A stretch of 64,000 nt of DNA from Micromonospora sp. H61 (GTDB taxonomy: Bacteria > Actinomycetota > Actinomycetes > Mycobacteriales > Micromonosporaceae): positions 84,744 to 148,743 of the forward strand of contig NZ_JAGPXY010000006.1 in the NCBI RefSeq assembly GCF_018070325.1, given 5' to 3'. The stretch's first letter is position 1. The number at the start of each line of letters is the position of its first letter. Shown here piece after piece: positions 49,765 to 57,799 of this stretch. The notes under the pieces were generated by a model. That model saw only the letters and a program-made list of their open reading frames with translations, did no database searches and was not told the DNA's origin. Both the position numbers and the translations under genes were made by a program.

Positions 49765-50556
49765 TTGGCGCAATCAATCCGCCGCGCGATCGACCTCATC
49801 CGTCGATCCGCGGAGCACCCGCTGTCCCTTACGGAGGCTGCGGACGTGCTCGGCGTCCACAAGTCCACAGCCCTGCGCATCCTGCAGACACTGGAGTCCG
49901 CGCGCTTCGTCCGCCGCACCGGCGCGGGCACCTACGTGCTCGGCAGCGGCCTGATCGAGCTGTCCGAGCTCGCGCTCGGCTCGATGGACCTCCGCCAGCC
50001 CGCGGCCGCACACCTGCGTGCGCTGCAACGCGCGACCGGCCACACCGTACACCTGGCGCAACTGACCGGCGACGAGATCATCTATATCGACAAGGTGGAC
50101 AGCCCGGCCTTCGACGCCGTCAAGCTGCCCTCGCGGGTGGGACGCGCGGTGTCCATCTACGCGAGCGCTGTGGGCAAGACGATCCTGGCCTACCTCCCCC
50201 GGCAGGAACGCGACCGCCTTCTCTCCCACGTCGTCTTCGAGAAATTCACCGACACCACCTTCACCGACCACGACGCCCTGGAAGCCGAACTCGCCCGCAT
50301 CCACGACTGCGGCTGGGCCATGGACAACGGCGAGCACGACGCCTACGTGATGTGCGTGGCCGCGCCGATCAGGGACTCGCGGGGACAGGTCATCGCCGCC
50401 GCCTCGATCACGGCGATCGAGGTCATCGCAAGCCTCGACCAGCTCAAGAGCAACCTTCCGCTGCTCCTGGAGACCGCCAACAAGATCTCGTACGAACTCG
50501 GCTACGCGCCGCCCGCCCTGGCGAGCCCGGACGGTGAGAGCCGCTCCGCGATCTGA
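49765..50556 (+). CDS. IclR family transcriptional regulator
   Basis: 263 residues. N-terminal winged helix (SLTEAADVLGVHKSTALRIL, then FVRRTGAGTYVLG) and C-terminal effector domain with DEIIYIDKVDSP, SIYASAVGKTILAYLP and MCVAAPIRDSRGQVIAAASI. I chose TTG 49765, preceded by GGGGAG at 8 nt; an in-frame ATG at 49714 falls inside the palindrome TTGCATAATGTGCAA and is unlikely. Divergent from the second importer and sugar-acid operon, which it probably controls by binding the TTGCA repeats. Effector is likely a pentonate, a 2-keto-3-deoxy acid or a uronic acid derivative. Confidence 0.9.
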   Translation: MAQSIRRAIDLIRRSAEHPLSLTEAADVLGVHKSTALRILQTLESARFVRRTGAGTYVLGSGLIELSELALGSMDLRQPAAAHLRALQRATGHTVHLAQLTGDEIIYIDKVDSPAFDAVKLPSRVGRAVSIYASAVGKTILAYLPRQERDRLLSHVVFEKFTDTTFTDHDALEAELARIHDCGWAMDNGEHDAYVMCVAAPIRDSRGQVIAAASITAIEVIASLDQLKSNLPLLLETANKISYELGYAPPALASPDGESRSAI

Positions 50557-50593
50557 GCGCGCCCGTCCCGGGCGATCACCGCACTCTCGACGC

Positions 50594-50890
50594 CTACCCG
50601 CCGGTGACGCGACGGTGCTCGTCGGTCTCCATGGCGATGAAGGCCTGGATCATGCCCCGGTAGATCCGTTCGATCAGATCCGGGTCGGCGCCGGCCTCGC
50701 TGGCCAACGTGCGGACCCGGGCCACCACCTGCGCCACCCGGTCCGGCGCACGGACCGCCTGAGCGTCGCTCTTGAGCGGGGCGGCCTGCCGGACCAGCGC
50801 CTCCCGCCGGGCGAGCAGCCCGACCAACTCCCGATCCAGCTCGTCGATCCGTGCGCGGATCTCGGTCAGCGTCGCCGCAGTCTCTGCCAC
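50594..50890 (-). CDS. AroQ-class chorismate mutase
   Basis: 98 residues, all helical. The AroQ pattern is clear: TEIRARIDELDRELVGLLAR (Arg and the IDxLD start), then Lys in PLKSD, VRAPDRVAQVVARVR, and PDLIERIYRGMIQAFIAME, which contains the Glu/Gln of the active site. Reaction: chorismate to prephenate. The KSDAQAVRAPDRV segment also resembles isochorismate-pyruvate lyase (PchB) proteins, an alternative that cannot be excluded. Convergent with the IclR gene; no aromatic amino acid genes next to it. Confidence 0.88.
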   Translation of the reverse strand: MAETAATLTEIRARIDELDRELVGLLARREALVRQAAPLKSDAQAVRAPDRVAQVVARVRTLASEAGADPDLIERIYRGMIQAFIAMETDEHRRVTGG

Positions 50891-51011
50891 GCCGGAATCG
50901 TCCCATGACGGCGACGCGATCAGGTGACCCGCTCGCCTGCCCGTTTCGGCCGGTCAACCCGGCAGCACGGGCACGGACGACTTCCTGCCCGCCTACGCCT
51001 GAGCCGTCCGG

Positions 51012-51629
51012 TCAGCGCAGCAGCGTCATCCGGTCGATGATGGAGTCGAGCAGCCCCGGCGGCCACGGGAACAACGGCGCCGCCACCTGGAGCTGGGCGA
51101 ATCCGTGCAGCCCGACCCAGAGCGCCGCCGCGTCGCCGAAGGGGTCCACACTCGTCGATCGTCCCGCCGCGACGCAGTCGGCGAGCGTACGCCGGAAGAC
51201 CTCGAAGGCTCCCATCCCGAGCACTGTGAGATCGTCCGCCATGGCCGGGACCCGCTCAAGGGCCTGCCCGGCGTCCCAGACGGCACCGAACATCACCCGG
51301 TACTGGTGGGGCCGGCGTTCGGCGAAGGTCAGGTAGGCAGCGCAGATCGCGCGCAGGCGCTCGACCGGATCCGCGTCATCGGGCGCGCTCAGCTCCTGCT
51401 CCAGGATTCCGAACGCGCGTTGCGCGACAGCGAGCAGGATCGAGTCCAGGTCCGGAAAGTGCGGATAGATCGATGGCGCGGAGATGCCGGCCTGTCGGGC
51501 GATCCCCCGCAGGGTCACGTTCTGCGGCGTGCCGTCCTGCAGGAGCTCCATCGCGGCGTCGACGATCTCGTCGCGCAGCTGAGCACCTTCGCCGCGCTTG
51601 TTGCGGGCCCGTGTTCTCGGTGAGGTCAC
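51012..51629 (-). CDS. TetR family regulator with WHG-type C-terminal domain
   Basis: 205 residues. Helix-turn-helix about 18-68 (RDEIVDAAMELLQDG, then VTLRGIARQAGISAPSIYPH). The C-terminal half contains RPHQYRVMFGAVWDAG and ALWVGLHGFAQLQ, the WHG motif of this subgroup. Start at ATG 51629. A large perfect inverted repeat lies in the divergent intergenic region to the right, before the gene for a small membrane protein, so it very likely represses itself and that gene pair. Confidence 0.9.
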   Translation of the reverse strand: MTSPRTRARNKRGEGAQLRDEIVDAAMELLQDGTPQNVTLRGIARQAGISAPSIYPHFPDLDSILLAVAQRAFGILEQELSAPDDADPVERLRAICAAYLTFAERRPHQYRVMFGAVWDAGQALERVPAMADDLTVLGMGAFEVFRRTLADCVAAGRSTSVDPFGDAAALWVGLHGFAQLQVAAPLFPWPPGLLDSIIDRMTLLR

Positions 51630-51638
51630 GCCATGACT

Positions 51639-51677
51639 TTACAGGCGTTAGGCGAGAGCGTAAGTTAACGCCTGTAA
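51639..51677. promoter_or_regulatory. TetR operator: 12-bp perfect inverted repeat
   Basis: TTACAGGCGTTA (51639-51650) and TAACGCCTGTAA (51666-51677), separated by 15 bp. It begins 10 bp before the TetR start and ends 33 bp before the membrane-protein start, covering both promoters. Confidence 0.8.
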
Positions 51678-51710
51678 GTTCACATCCGTTTCCTGGAGAT
51701 GAGGCTCCTC

Positions 51711-52139
51711 ATGACCACCGCAACAGCTACCCGAATCGGCCTCGCCGCCCCCGCCCGCCGCGCAGACCTCGTCGGCCGTGGGCTGGCGGCCCTCGCGTCC
51801 CTCGCCACCGGCGTCGCGTTCGTCAACGGCGTGCTCCTGACCATCAACGCCAGCGACGACCGCCTGTTCGTCGAAGGCTGGCGAGTTTCCAGCTTCGGCA
51901 TCTTCGCCGCGCTCTTCGCCCTGCTCGCGGTCAGGCCCCGTCAGGCGGCCGGTGTCTGGGAGATCGTGCTCGTCGGCAAGGCCGCGCTCGTCGTGTTCGG
52001 CGCGCTGATCGGAGACGTCCCCGAGGCGCGCCTCTCCGCCATCATCGACTTCGGGCTCGTCGCCGTCGTCGCGGCTGCCTACGTGCTGTGCCGCGGCTGG
52101 TCGGCGTGGCGTCCCGCCACCACCAACCCGACCCGATGA
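51711..52139 (+). CDS. Four-helix membrane protein controlled by the divergent TetR
   Basis: 142 residues with four predicted helices: GLAALASLATGVAFVNGVLL, FGIFAALFALLAV, EIVLVGKAALVVFGALIG and FGLVAVVAAAYVLC. ATG 51711 has GAGG 6-7 nt upstream, better than ATG 51699, which abuts its own site. The family is not known to me by name, though it resembles small DoxX-like or DUF4267-type integral membrane proteins. Its stop overlaps an ATG of the next gene (ATGA). Function unknown; regulation by a TetR suggests a response to a small hydrophobic compound. Confidence 0.7.
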   Translation: MTTATATRIGLAAPARRADLVGRGLAALASLATGVAFVNGVLLTINASDDRLFVEGWRVSSFGIFAALFALLAVRPRQAAGVWEIVLVGKAALVVFGALIGDVPEARLSAIIDFGLVAVVAAAYVLCRGWSAWRPATTNPTR

Positions 52140-52150
52140 CGGAGGCGACG

Positions 52151-52537
52151 ATGCCCCCCACCTCGCCTCGCCGGCGCGTCGACCGGACCGTCATCATCTC
52201 GATCTGGGCGGTCCCGGTCCTGGTCGTCGGCCAGTTCGCCATGCTGGCCATCGTCCCGGTGGTCCTTGCGCTGACCGTCAGCCTGCGGCATGCCCACCTA
52301 CGCGGGCTACGCCGCTGGACCATCGCTCTCACCACCGCGTACGCCACGCCGCTGATCCTCTGGGCCATCGGGCCCGACCGCGCCCCGAGCCTTTCCAAGG
52401 ACATGCACCCGCTCTTCGCCGCGCTGATCGTAGTGGCCGCGCTGGCCGCGGCAACTGCCTTCCACCTCTGCCATCGACGCCCGAGCAGGCCCGACGGGAC
52501 GTCGAGCGAACGGCCGCACTTCCGGGCCGCGCCGTGA
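52151..52537 (+). CDS. Small membrane protein, second gene of the TetR-controlled pair
   Basis: 128 residues with three or four helices (IISIWAVPVLVVGQFAMLAIVP at the start, WTIALTTAYATPLILWAIG, then LFAALIVVAALAAATAFHLC) and a polar tail. GGAGG lies 5 nt before ATG 52151; the in-frame ATG 52136, which overlaps the upstream stop codon, would add five residues. No named family recognised. Probably acts with the upstream membrane protein. Confidence 0.65.
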   Translation: MPPTSPRRRVDRTVIISIWAVPVLVVGQFAMLAIVPVVLALTVSLRHAHLRGLRRWTIALTTAYATPLILWAIGPDRAPSLSKDMHPLFAALIVVAALAAATAFHLCHRRPSRPDGTSSERPHFRAAP

Positions 52538-52666
52538 CCGATGCGCTTCTCCCCCGCCTGGGCGGGAGCGCCGGATCGCCCGTCGCCGTCATCCGACGGT
52601 GGCGGGCGATCCAAGCGCTCAGTATCGAGGGAACGTGGCCTCACTGCTCCACAAAGGAGTGGTGGG

Positions 52667-53665
52667 TCAGCGGAGCGGCAGGGTGGCCAGCACCAGGTTG
52701 GGGTCGACGCCGGTGGCGTACGCGGCACTGAGCACGTAGACGGTGCGGCCCCGCACGGCCACCGAGGTCGGGTTCTGCAACCCGTCGGCGGCGGTCATCA
52801 GCGTTCGGGAACGGCCGGCCGCGTCGATGCTCACCACTGCGTTCGGTCCGTTCAGTGTGGCGACGACCTGGTGGTCACCGACGAAGGCGAAGTCGTCGAT
52901 GCCGACCAGCCCGGTCGCCGCCACCCGGACCGGCCCGGGTCGGCCGTGCCGCAACGGAATGCGCAGCAGCGTGCCCTGGTCGAGGTTGGTCGCCCAGAGC
53001 GCACCGGCACGTACCTTGATGCCGTTGGCACCGAGGAAGCCCGCCGCGGCGAGCTCGGGTGCCGAGGACCAAACCTCGGCACTGCCGCCTTCCAGGGGAA
53101 CGGTCGAGATCGTGCCGAGCACCGAGTCCGTGAGGTAGAACCTCTTCGTGTCCGCCTCGAACGCCAGACCGTTGGGGAGCCCGTCTGACGGCAGGGCCGC
53201 GATGCGGTGCGGGGACCGGCCGGGACGCAGCCGGTACAGCCCCGTGGTGGCGGCATCGCCGCTCGCGTAGAGGAAGTAGAGGGTGCCGTCATTCATTCGG
53301 ACGATGCCCGTGGTCAGCGCGAACGCGAGCACCGGCGTGTTGACGCCGCCATCGGCCGGGGCCGGCAGAGTCGCCAGGATCCGCGTCCCGCCGGACGGGC
53401 TGACCGCGGCGACCTGCCGGGCGGCCGCGAAGGTGACGTAGGCGGTGCCGTCCGGGCCGAGCGCGACGTTCTCCGGCAACTGCCCCTTCGACAGGTCGAA
53501 GTGGACCGCGATCCGTGCGGGCACCGGCGCGGCCGACGCTCGGGGCGCCCCGACGGTGAGGGGCCTGGCGGTGGCGGCCGGTGCGGCGCCTGACGGTACG
53601 ACCGTCACGACGCCGATCCCCGCTGCTGCGACAGCGACTGCGAGGGTCATCGTTCTCTTGCGCAT
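52667..53665 (-). CDS. Secreted SMP-30/gluconolactonase-like beta-propeller protein
   Basis: 332 residues: Sec signal to about residue 47, then six-bladed propeller repeats with the recurring pattern PxxVALGPDGTAYVTFA, VRMNDGTLYFLYAS, LPNGLAFEADTKRFYLTD and LGANGIKVRAGALWATN. The Asn-Gly and Asp residues in these blades are where SMP-30 enzymes hold calcium. It could be an extracytoplasmic sugar lactonase or simply a binding propeller; with export and no close sugar dehydrogenase, assignment to the pentose pathway is speculative. Convergent with the upstream pair and followed on the right by an XRE regulator gene on the same strand. Confidence 0.75.
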   Translation of the reverse strand: MRKRTMTLAVAVAAAGIGVVTVVPSGAAPAATARPLTVGAPRASAAPVPARIAVHFDLSKGQLPENVALGPDGTAYVTFAAARQVAAVSPSGGTRILATLPAPADGGVNTPVLAFALTTGIVRMNDGTLYFLYASGDAATTGLYRLRPGRSPHRIAALPSDGLPNGLAFEADTKRFYLTDSVLGTISTVPLEGGSAEVWSSAPELAAAGFLGANGIKVRAGALWATNLDQGTLLRIPLRHGRPGPVRVAATGLVGIDDFAFVGDHQVVATLNGPNAVVSIDAAGRSRTLMTAADGLQNPTSVAVRGRTVYVLSAAYATGVDPNLVLATLPLR

Positions 53666-53764
53666 TTCTGTCCTTACTCACTGTGTTGTTGGTGGGCTTG
53701 AAAAGGGCGCGACGGGTCCGGCGCTCCTTGCGGAGCACCTCGTGTCGAGCCGATGGGGACGGCG

Positions 53765-54652
53765 CTATTCGCGCCTGACGAACGGCTGCGGAGCACCAGC
53801 ACGGGTGGTGACGACGCCGTGTACGAGCAACGTCATCGCGGCGTGAGATGCCGAGCCGGGTTCGGTGGTGGCGACGACAACGGTCTGGCCGTCCTCGATA
53901 CGCAGGGTCTGCTGTGTCACGTCCATCGCACCGACCAGCGGGTGACACATCCGGTAGACGGTGTCGCCGCCGGCCTTCACCCGGTGATCGGCCCACATGG
54001 CGGCGAACTGCGGACTCCGCATCGTCAGCTCACCGACCAGCGCGGCCATCAGCGGGTCGTCCGGGTGCTGCCCGGACGCCATCCGCAGCGTCGCCACCAC
54101 CGCGCGGGCCTTGGCGGGCCAGTCCGCGTACAGGTCACGGGTGTGCGCGTCCAGGAACACCAGTCGTGCCATGTTCGGGTACTGGTTCGGCCGCTGCGGG
54201 ATCTCCGGGTTCAGGTGGCCGGCGAACAGGGCGTGACCGGCGGTGTTCCAGGCCAGCACGTCGGCGCGGCGACCGAGCACCACCACGGGTACGTCACCAA
54301 GCGTCGCGAGGAGCTGGCGTACCGCCGGGCTCACCCGTTCCGGGGCCGGACGACGGACGGCGGGCCGACGGCGGGTTCCGGCCGCCAGCTCGCCCAGATG
54401 GCGGCGTTCCGCGTCGTCGAGTCGCAGTGCCCTGGCAAGCGCGTCGAGCACCTCGGGTGAGGCGTTCACGGCCTGCCCCTGCTCCAACCGGGTGTAGTAC
54501 GAGACGCTCACCCCGGCCAGCAGGGCCAACTCCTCCCGGCGCAGCCCTCGAACCCGGCGCCGCTCACCGTACGTCGCCACGCCGGTGTCCTCCGGCCGCA
54601 GCTGGGAGCGCCGGGCCTGGAGGAAGTCGCCGAGTTGTCCTCTCGCGTTCAT
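53765..54652 (-). CDS. XRE-type regulator with MmyB-like ligand-binding domain
   Basis: 295 residues. Helix-turn-helix about 10-75 (RGLRREELALLAGVSVSYYT, then RLEQGQAVNASPEVLDALARAL), followed by the MmyB-like PAS-type domain with VVVLGRRADVLAWNTAGHAL and a C-terminal HPLVGAMDVTQQTLRIEDGQ. In related Streptomyces proteins this domain binds a fatty acid, and the regulator often represses an adjacent reductase gene. ATG 54652 fits the family start; the ribosome binding site is weak. The secreted propeller gene lies 100 nt downstream and is a candidate target. Confidence 0.88.
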   Translation of the reverse strand: MNARGQLGDFLQARRSQLRPEDTGVATYGERRRVRGLRREELALLAGVSVSYYTRLEQGQAVNASPEVLDALARALRLDDAERRHLGELAAGTRRRPAVRRPAPERVSPAVRQLLATLGDVPVVVLGRRADVLAWNTAGHALFAGHLNPEIPQRPNQYPNMARLVFLDAHTRDLYADWPAKARAVVATLRMASGQHPDDPLMAALVGELTMRSPQFAAMWADHRVKAGGDTVYRMCHPLVGAMDVTQQTLRIEDGQTVVVATTEPGSASHAAMTLLVHGVVTTRAGAPQPFVRRE

Positions 54653-54750
54653 GCCTCGAAGTATTGCGAGCCCTGCCGGCCCCAACCACTCCCTGCCAGG
54701 GGTAGGCACCGCAGGGTGGGGCGGCCGGTACGGGTCGAGGCGACCCGGTT

Positions 54751-55341
54751 TCAGCGGGCGGCGTCGCTGCCGCTGGCGGGACCGGCGCGAAGGCCCTGAT
54801 CGATGAAGTTGACCAACCAGGTGAAGCTGTCGTCGACGGACGCGTCGATCTGGAACCCACCAGCCGTCTCCAGGGTGGCGAACCCGTGCAGGACGCTGCG
54901 CAGCGTCCGCATGGCGTGGATCTTTTGGCCGGGGTCCAGGTCGTACCCGCTCAGCATGGCCGCCCAGGAGGCCATCACCCGCTCGCTGGCCGGGATGAAC
55001 GGGTCGTCGGGGCCGGTCGGGCGGGTGGCGTTGGCGGCCGCGTACCGGCCGGGGTGTTCCCGCACGTACGTCCGCATCGCCTGCGCGCCCGCGGCGAGGG
55101 CATCGCTGCCGGACCGGCCCTGAATGGCGTCGCGGATGGCATCGCCGGCCTCGGTCATGGCCAGGACGGCGATCCGGTGCGCCAGCTCGGCCTGGCTGGC
55201 GACGTGCTTGTAGAGCGAGGGGGTCTTGACCCCCAGCCGTTCGGCGAGCAGACCCATGCTGAGGTTGTCGAAGCCGACCTCGTCGACCAGCTCGGCCCCG
55301 GCCTCGGTGACCGACGCCGGCGTGAGCCGGGCCTTAGGCAT
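54751..55341 (-). CDS. TetR/AcrR family regulator, overlapping the hydrolase gene
   Basis: 196 residues. Helix-turn-helix about 10-55 with LSMGLLAERLGVKTPSLYKH, then the WHG-like effector domain (MRTYVREHPGRYAAANATRP and TLRSVLHGFATLE). Its ATG lies inside the 3' end of the alpha/beta hydrolase gene (8-nt overlap), so they are one operon. Two identical-architecture palindromes upstream of the hydrolase are probable binding sites. Confidence 0.9.
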   Translation of the reverse strand: MPKARLTPASVTEAGAELVDEVGFDNLSMGLLAERLGVKTPSLYKHVASQAELAHRIAVLAMTEAGDAIRDAIQGRSGSDALAAGAQAMRTYVREHPGRYAAANATRPTGPDDPFIPASERVMASWAAMLSGYDLDPGQKIHAMRTLRSVLHGFATLETAGGFQIDASVDDSFTWLVNFIDQGLRAGPASGSDAAR

Positions 55342-56170
55342 TGGTCAGCGTCCGGGCGAGGAAGGGCAGGGCCAGGGCGACGACCTGGTCGGGCGTCTGG
55401 ACGTGCGGGTAGTGGCCGGCGCCCTCGATGACAGCCAGCTCGCCGAGCCCTCGCGGCAGGTCGGCGATGATGCGCTCACCCTCGGCCCGCGGGTCGGCCC
55501 AGTCCGGGTCGGCGCTGCCCTGAATCACCAGGACCGGGCAGGTGACGTTGGGCAGTTGCCGCCCGGCGTCGCCCGGGCTGGTCTTGGCCATGGCCTGGAG
55601 GACCTTCATCCGGCCGGGCTCACTCATCGTGGCCTCGATACGTGCCAGCTCGCTGTGCCAGTCGGCGGGCTTGGTGGGGATCGCCACGTCGAGGTACCTA
55701 CGCCAGTTCGCCAGGCTGCCCCGCAGGAGTACCTGCGCCAGTTGGAGGTAGCCGGCCCGGAAGCGCTTCACCCGCACCAACCCGCCAAGGTCGAAGGACT
55801 GTGCGCGGGTGAACGGCGCCAGCTCGATGGCGCCGACGATCAGCTCGGGCGCGGTGGCGGCCGCGATGGTCGCGGCACCCCCGCTGATCGACTGGCCGAT
55901 GATCACGGCCGGCCCGCCGAGGTGGCGCACGACGGCGACGAGATCACCAGCGATGTCGGTGCGGCTGTAGCCGTCCCAGCCCAGGCTGGAGTCGCCGCAG
56001 CCACGGATGTCGACGTTGGCGACCCGGTATCCGGCCGCGACCAGGGCCGGAGCGACGAACCGGTAGGAGTGTCGGCTGTCGCCCATGCCGTGCGCCAGGA
56101 CGACCAGTGGGCCCTGTCCGGTCACCTCGTAGGCGATGGTGTTGCCGGCAATGTCCAGGTATTCGGTCAT
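55334..56170 (-). CDS. Alpha/beta hydrolase
   Basis: 278 residues. Oxyanion region LVVLAHGMGDS, nucleophile elbow GQSISGG (Ser with Ile/Ser around it), acid Asp in VIQGSADPDW and catalytic His in EGAGHYPH. Close to haloalkane-dehalogenase-like or carboxylesterase members; substrate unknown. ATG 56170 has GGAGG 5 nt upstream. First gene of a two-gene unit with its TetR regulator. Confidence 0.88.
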   Translation of the reverse strand: MTEYLDIAGNTIAYEVTGQGPLVVLAHGMGDSRHSYRFVAPALVAAGYRVANVDIRGCGDSSLGWDGYSRTDIAGDLVAVVRHLGGPAVIIGQSISGGAATIAAATAPELIVGAIELAPFTRAQSFDLGGLVRVKRFRAGYLQLAQVLLRGSLANWRRYLDVAIPTKPADWHSELARIEATMSEPGRMKVLQAMAKTSPGDAGRQLPNVTCPVLVIQGSADPDWADPRAEGERIIADLPRGLGELAVIEGAGHYPHVQTPDQVVALALPFLARTLTNA

Positions 56171-56186
56171 GACGTCCTCCATGGAA

Positions 56187-56221
56187 GCTAACGTGATTAG
56201 CTAAAGGCTAACCGCATTAGC
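56187..56221. promoter_or_regulatory. Two TetR operators, GCTAA-N5-TTAGC
   Basis: GCTAACGTGATTAGC (56187-56201) and GCTAACCGCATTAGC (56207-56221) are perfect 5-bp-arm palindromes 20 bp apart, i.e. on the same DNA face, starting 17 bp before the hydrolase start codon. Cooperative binding by the overlapping TetR gene product is the likely reading. Confidence 0.8.
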
Positions 56222-56337
56222 CACAGCTGGCAAACGCCGGTCGCCGCTACGTCCCTCCGCCCAGGCCGAGCTGGGGATAGAGGGCGTCAGGGGCGGAGGC
56301 CGCCTCGGCAAGGCCTGGTGACCCGTATAGTGCCGCG

Positions 56338-56940
56338 ATGGAAACGGACACGGTGCGGCAGGCTTACACGTCCGTCGCGGAGCTCTACATCGAGCTGTTC
56401 GGCACGAGCCAGCAGGTGGACACCGACGACCTCGCCCTCATCAGGCGACACCTGGGCAGCCGGCCCGGCCGGGTGCTCGATCTGGGGTGCGGGCCTGGCC
56501 ACCTCACCGGCTACCTTCGTGAGCTGGGCGTCGACGCAGCGGGGATCGACCTGGTCCCCGAGTTCATCGCGCATGCGCGGGCGTCCCACCCGGGCGTCGA
56601 GTTCCACATCGGTTCGATGGAACGCCTCGACGTGGCCGACGACTCGATCGACGGCATCCTGGCCTGGTACTCGTTGATTCACCTTCCGCCGCCGGAGTTC
56701 GACGGCATGCTCAAGGAGTTCCGGCGGGTGCTGGTCCCGGACGGACGGTTGGTCCTGGGCGTCTTCGACGCCGAGGAGGTCGGCGCCTTCGACCACAAGG
56801 TCCTGACCGCCTACCGCTGGCCGGTCGACGAGATCTCCGAACGACTCGGCCGGGCCGGTTTCCGGGAGGTCGAACGCCTCCGGCGGCCCGGCACCGACGA
56901 ACATCGGCTGCTTGCCGCCGTCGCGGCGATCGCGGTGTGA
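56338..56940 (+). CDS. Class I SAM-dependent methyltransferase
   Basis: 200 residues. SAM motif I is VLDLGCGPGHLTGYL, motif II GIDLVPEFIAHAR, and the later DGILAWYSLIHLPP and EFRRVLVPDGRLVLGVF are typical of the Methyltransf_11/25 group. Substrate cannot be inferred. ATG 56338 has no strong ribosome binding site. Monocistronic, ends in a strong hairpin. Confidence 0.88.
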   Translation: METDTVRQAYTSVAELYIELFGTSQQVDTDDLALIRRHLGSRPGRVLDLGCGPGHLTGYLRELGVDAAGIDLVPEFIAHARASHPGVEFHIGSMERLDVADDSIDGILAWYSLIHLPPPEFDGMLKEFRRVLVPDGRLVLGVFDAEEVGAFDHKVLTAYRWPVDEISERLGRAGFREVERLRRPGTDEHRLLAAVAAIAV

Positions 56941-56947
56941 GGACGCC

Positions 56948-56982
56948 GAGGGCCGGCCTCCCGTGGTGGGAGGCCGGCCCTC
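56948..56982. terminator. Perfect 15-bp hairpin between convergent methyltransferase and wrbA genes
   Basis: GAGGGCCGGCCTCCC pairs with its complement across a 5-nt loop (GTGGT), starting 8 nt after the methyltransferase stop. Works for both convergent genes. Confidence 0.85.
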
Positions 56983-57034
56983 GCCCAGCTGAGCACCCGC
57001 GTCGACGCGGGCGTCCGTTACGGCGCCAGCGCGA

Positions 57035-57634
57035 TCAGGCGCTGAGCTTGCCGGCGATCTTGACGACCCGCTCGGCCAGGTGGTCGAGGGCAGCGAACTG
57101 GGCGTCGCCCAGCGGGGCGTCGTTGCTTCCGCCGGTGACGTGCGAGACGCCGTACGGGTTGCCGTCGGCGAACTTCAGCGGGTCGGTGTAGCCCGGGGCG
57201 ACGACCAGACCGCCGAAGTGGTGGACGGTGTTGTAGAGCGCGAGAAGCGTCGACTCCTGGCCGCCGTGCGCGGTCATGGAGGCGGTGAAGCCGGCGTACA
57301 CCTTGTCGGCGAGCAGGCCCTGCGCCCACTGCGGGCCGAGGGTGTCGATGAACTGCTTGAGCTGGCTGGCCACGTTGCCGTAACGGGTGGGCGTGCCGAA
57401 CAGCACCGCATCCGCCCAGACGACGTCGTCGGCGGTCGCCTTCGGCTCGTTCTTCGTGGAGTCGAAGTGCTGGCTCCAGGCGGCGTTGGAGGCGATGGCC
57501 TCGGCCGGGGCGAGCTCCGGAACCTGACGCAGCCGCACCTCGGCGCCCGCCTTCTCGCCGGCCTCGGCGAGGCGCTTGGCCATGGCGTGGAGGGTTCCGG
57601 TGGACGAGTAGTAGATGACGGAGAGCTTGGTCAT
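57035..57634 (-). CDS. wrbA: NAD(P)H:quinone oxidoreductase, WrbA family
   Basis: 199 residues of flavodoxin fold. FMN-phosphate loop YYSSTGTLHAMAKRL at the N-terminus, WADAVLFGTPTRYGNVASQL (the WrbA-specific GTPTRYG), GFTASMTAHGGQESTLL and the C-terminal YGVSHVTGG. Two-electron reduction of quinones protects against redox cycling. ATG 57634 has GGAAGGA upstream. A NotI-type palindrome lies in the promoter region. Confidence 0.93.
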   Translation of the reverse strand: MTKLSVIYYSSTGTLHAMAKRLAEAGEKAGAEVRLRQVPELAPAEAIASNAAWSQHFDSTKNEPKATADDVVWADAVLFGTPTRYGNVASQLKQFIDTLGPQWAQGLLADKVYAGFTASMTAHGGQESTLLALYNTVHHFGGLVVAPGYTDPLKFADGNPYGVSHVTGGSNDAPLGDAQFAALDHLAERVVKIAGKLSA

Positions 57635-57672
57635 CGGAGGTATCCTTCCCAAAGTAGTTGCCGCTGATAAAT

Positions 57673-57684
57673 TTGCGGCCGCAA
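57673..57684. promoter_or_regulatory. Palindrome in the wrbA promoter region
   Basis: TTGCGGCCGCAA, a perfect 12-bp palindrome 39 bp upstream of the wrbA start, flanked by GTTGC at 57657-57661 and GCAAC. Candidate site of a redox- or quinone-responsive regulator. Confidence 0.45.
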
Positions 57685-57799
57685 CAATCTCGACTGTAGC
57701 AGCCGCCCCCGCGGCGCCCCAACGTCCTGACCATGCCCACCTGCGTGACGGAGCACACCAGGCGGAGCGGGAACTGTTGCCGCCGGCGGGTTCCTCGGG

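Noticed and set aside
52667..53665. Assigning the SMP-30-like protein as the missing pentonolactonase of the island
   Set aside because: It is exported and lies outside the operons, and lactonase ligands cannot be confirmed by eye.
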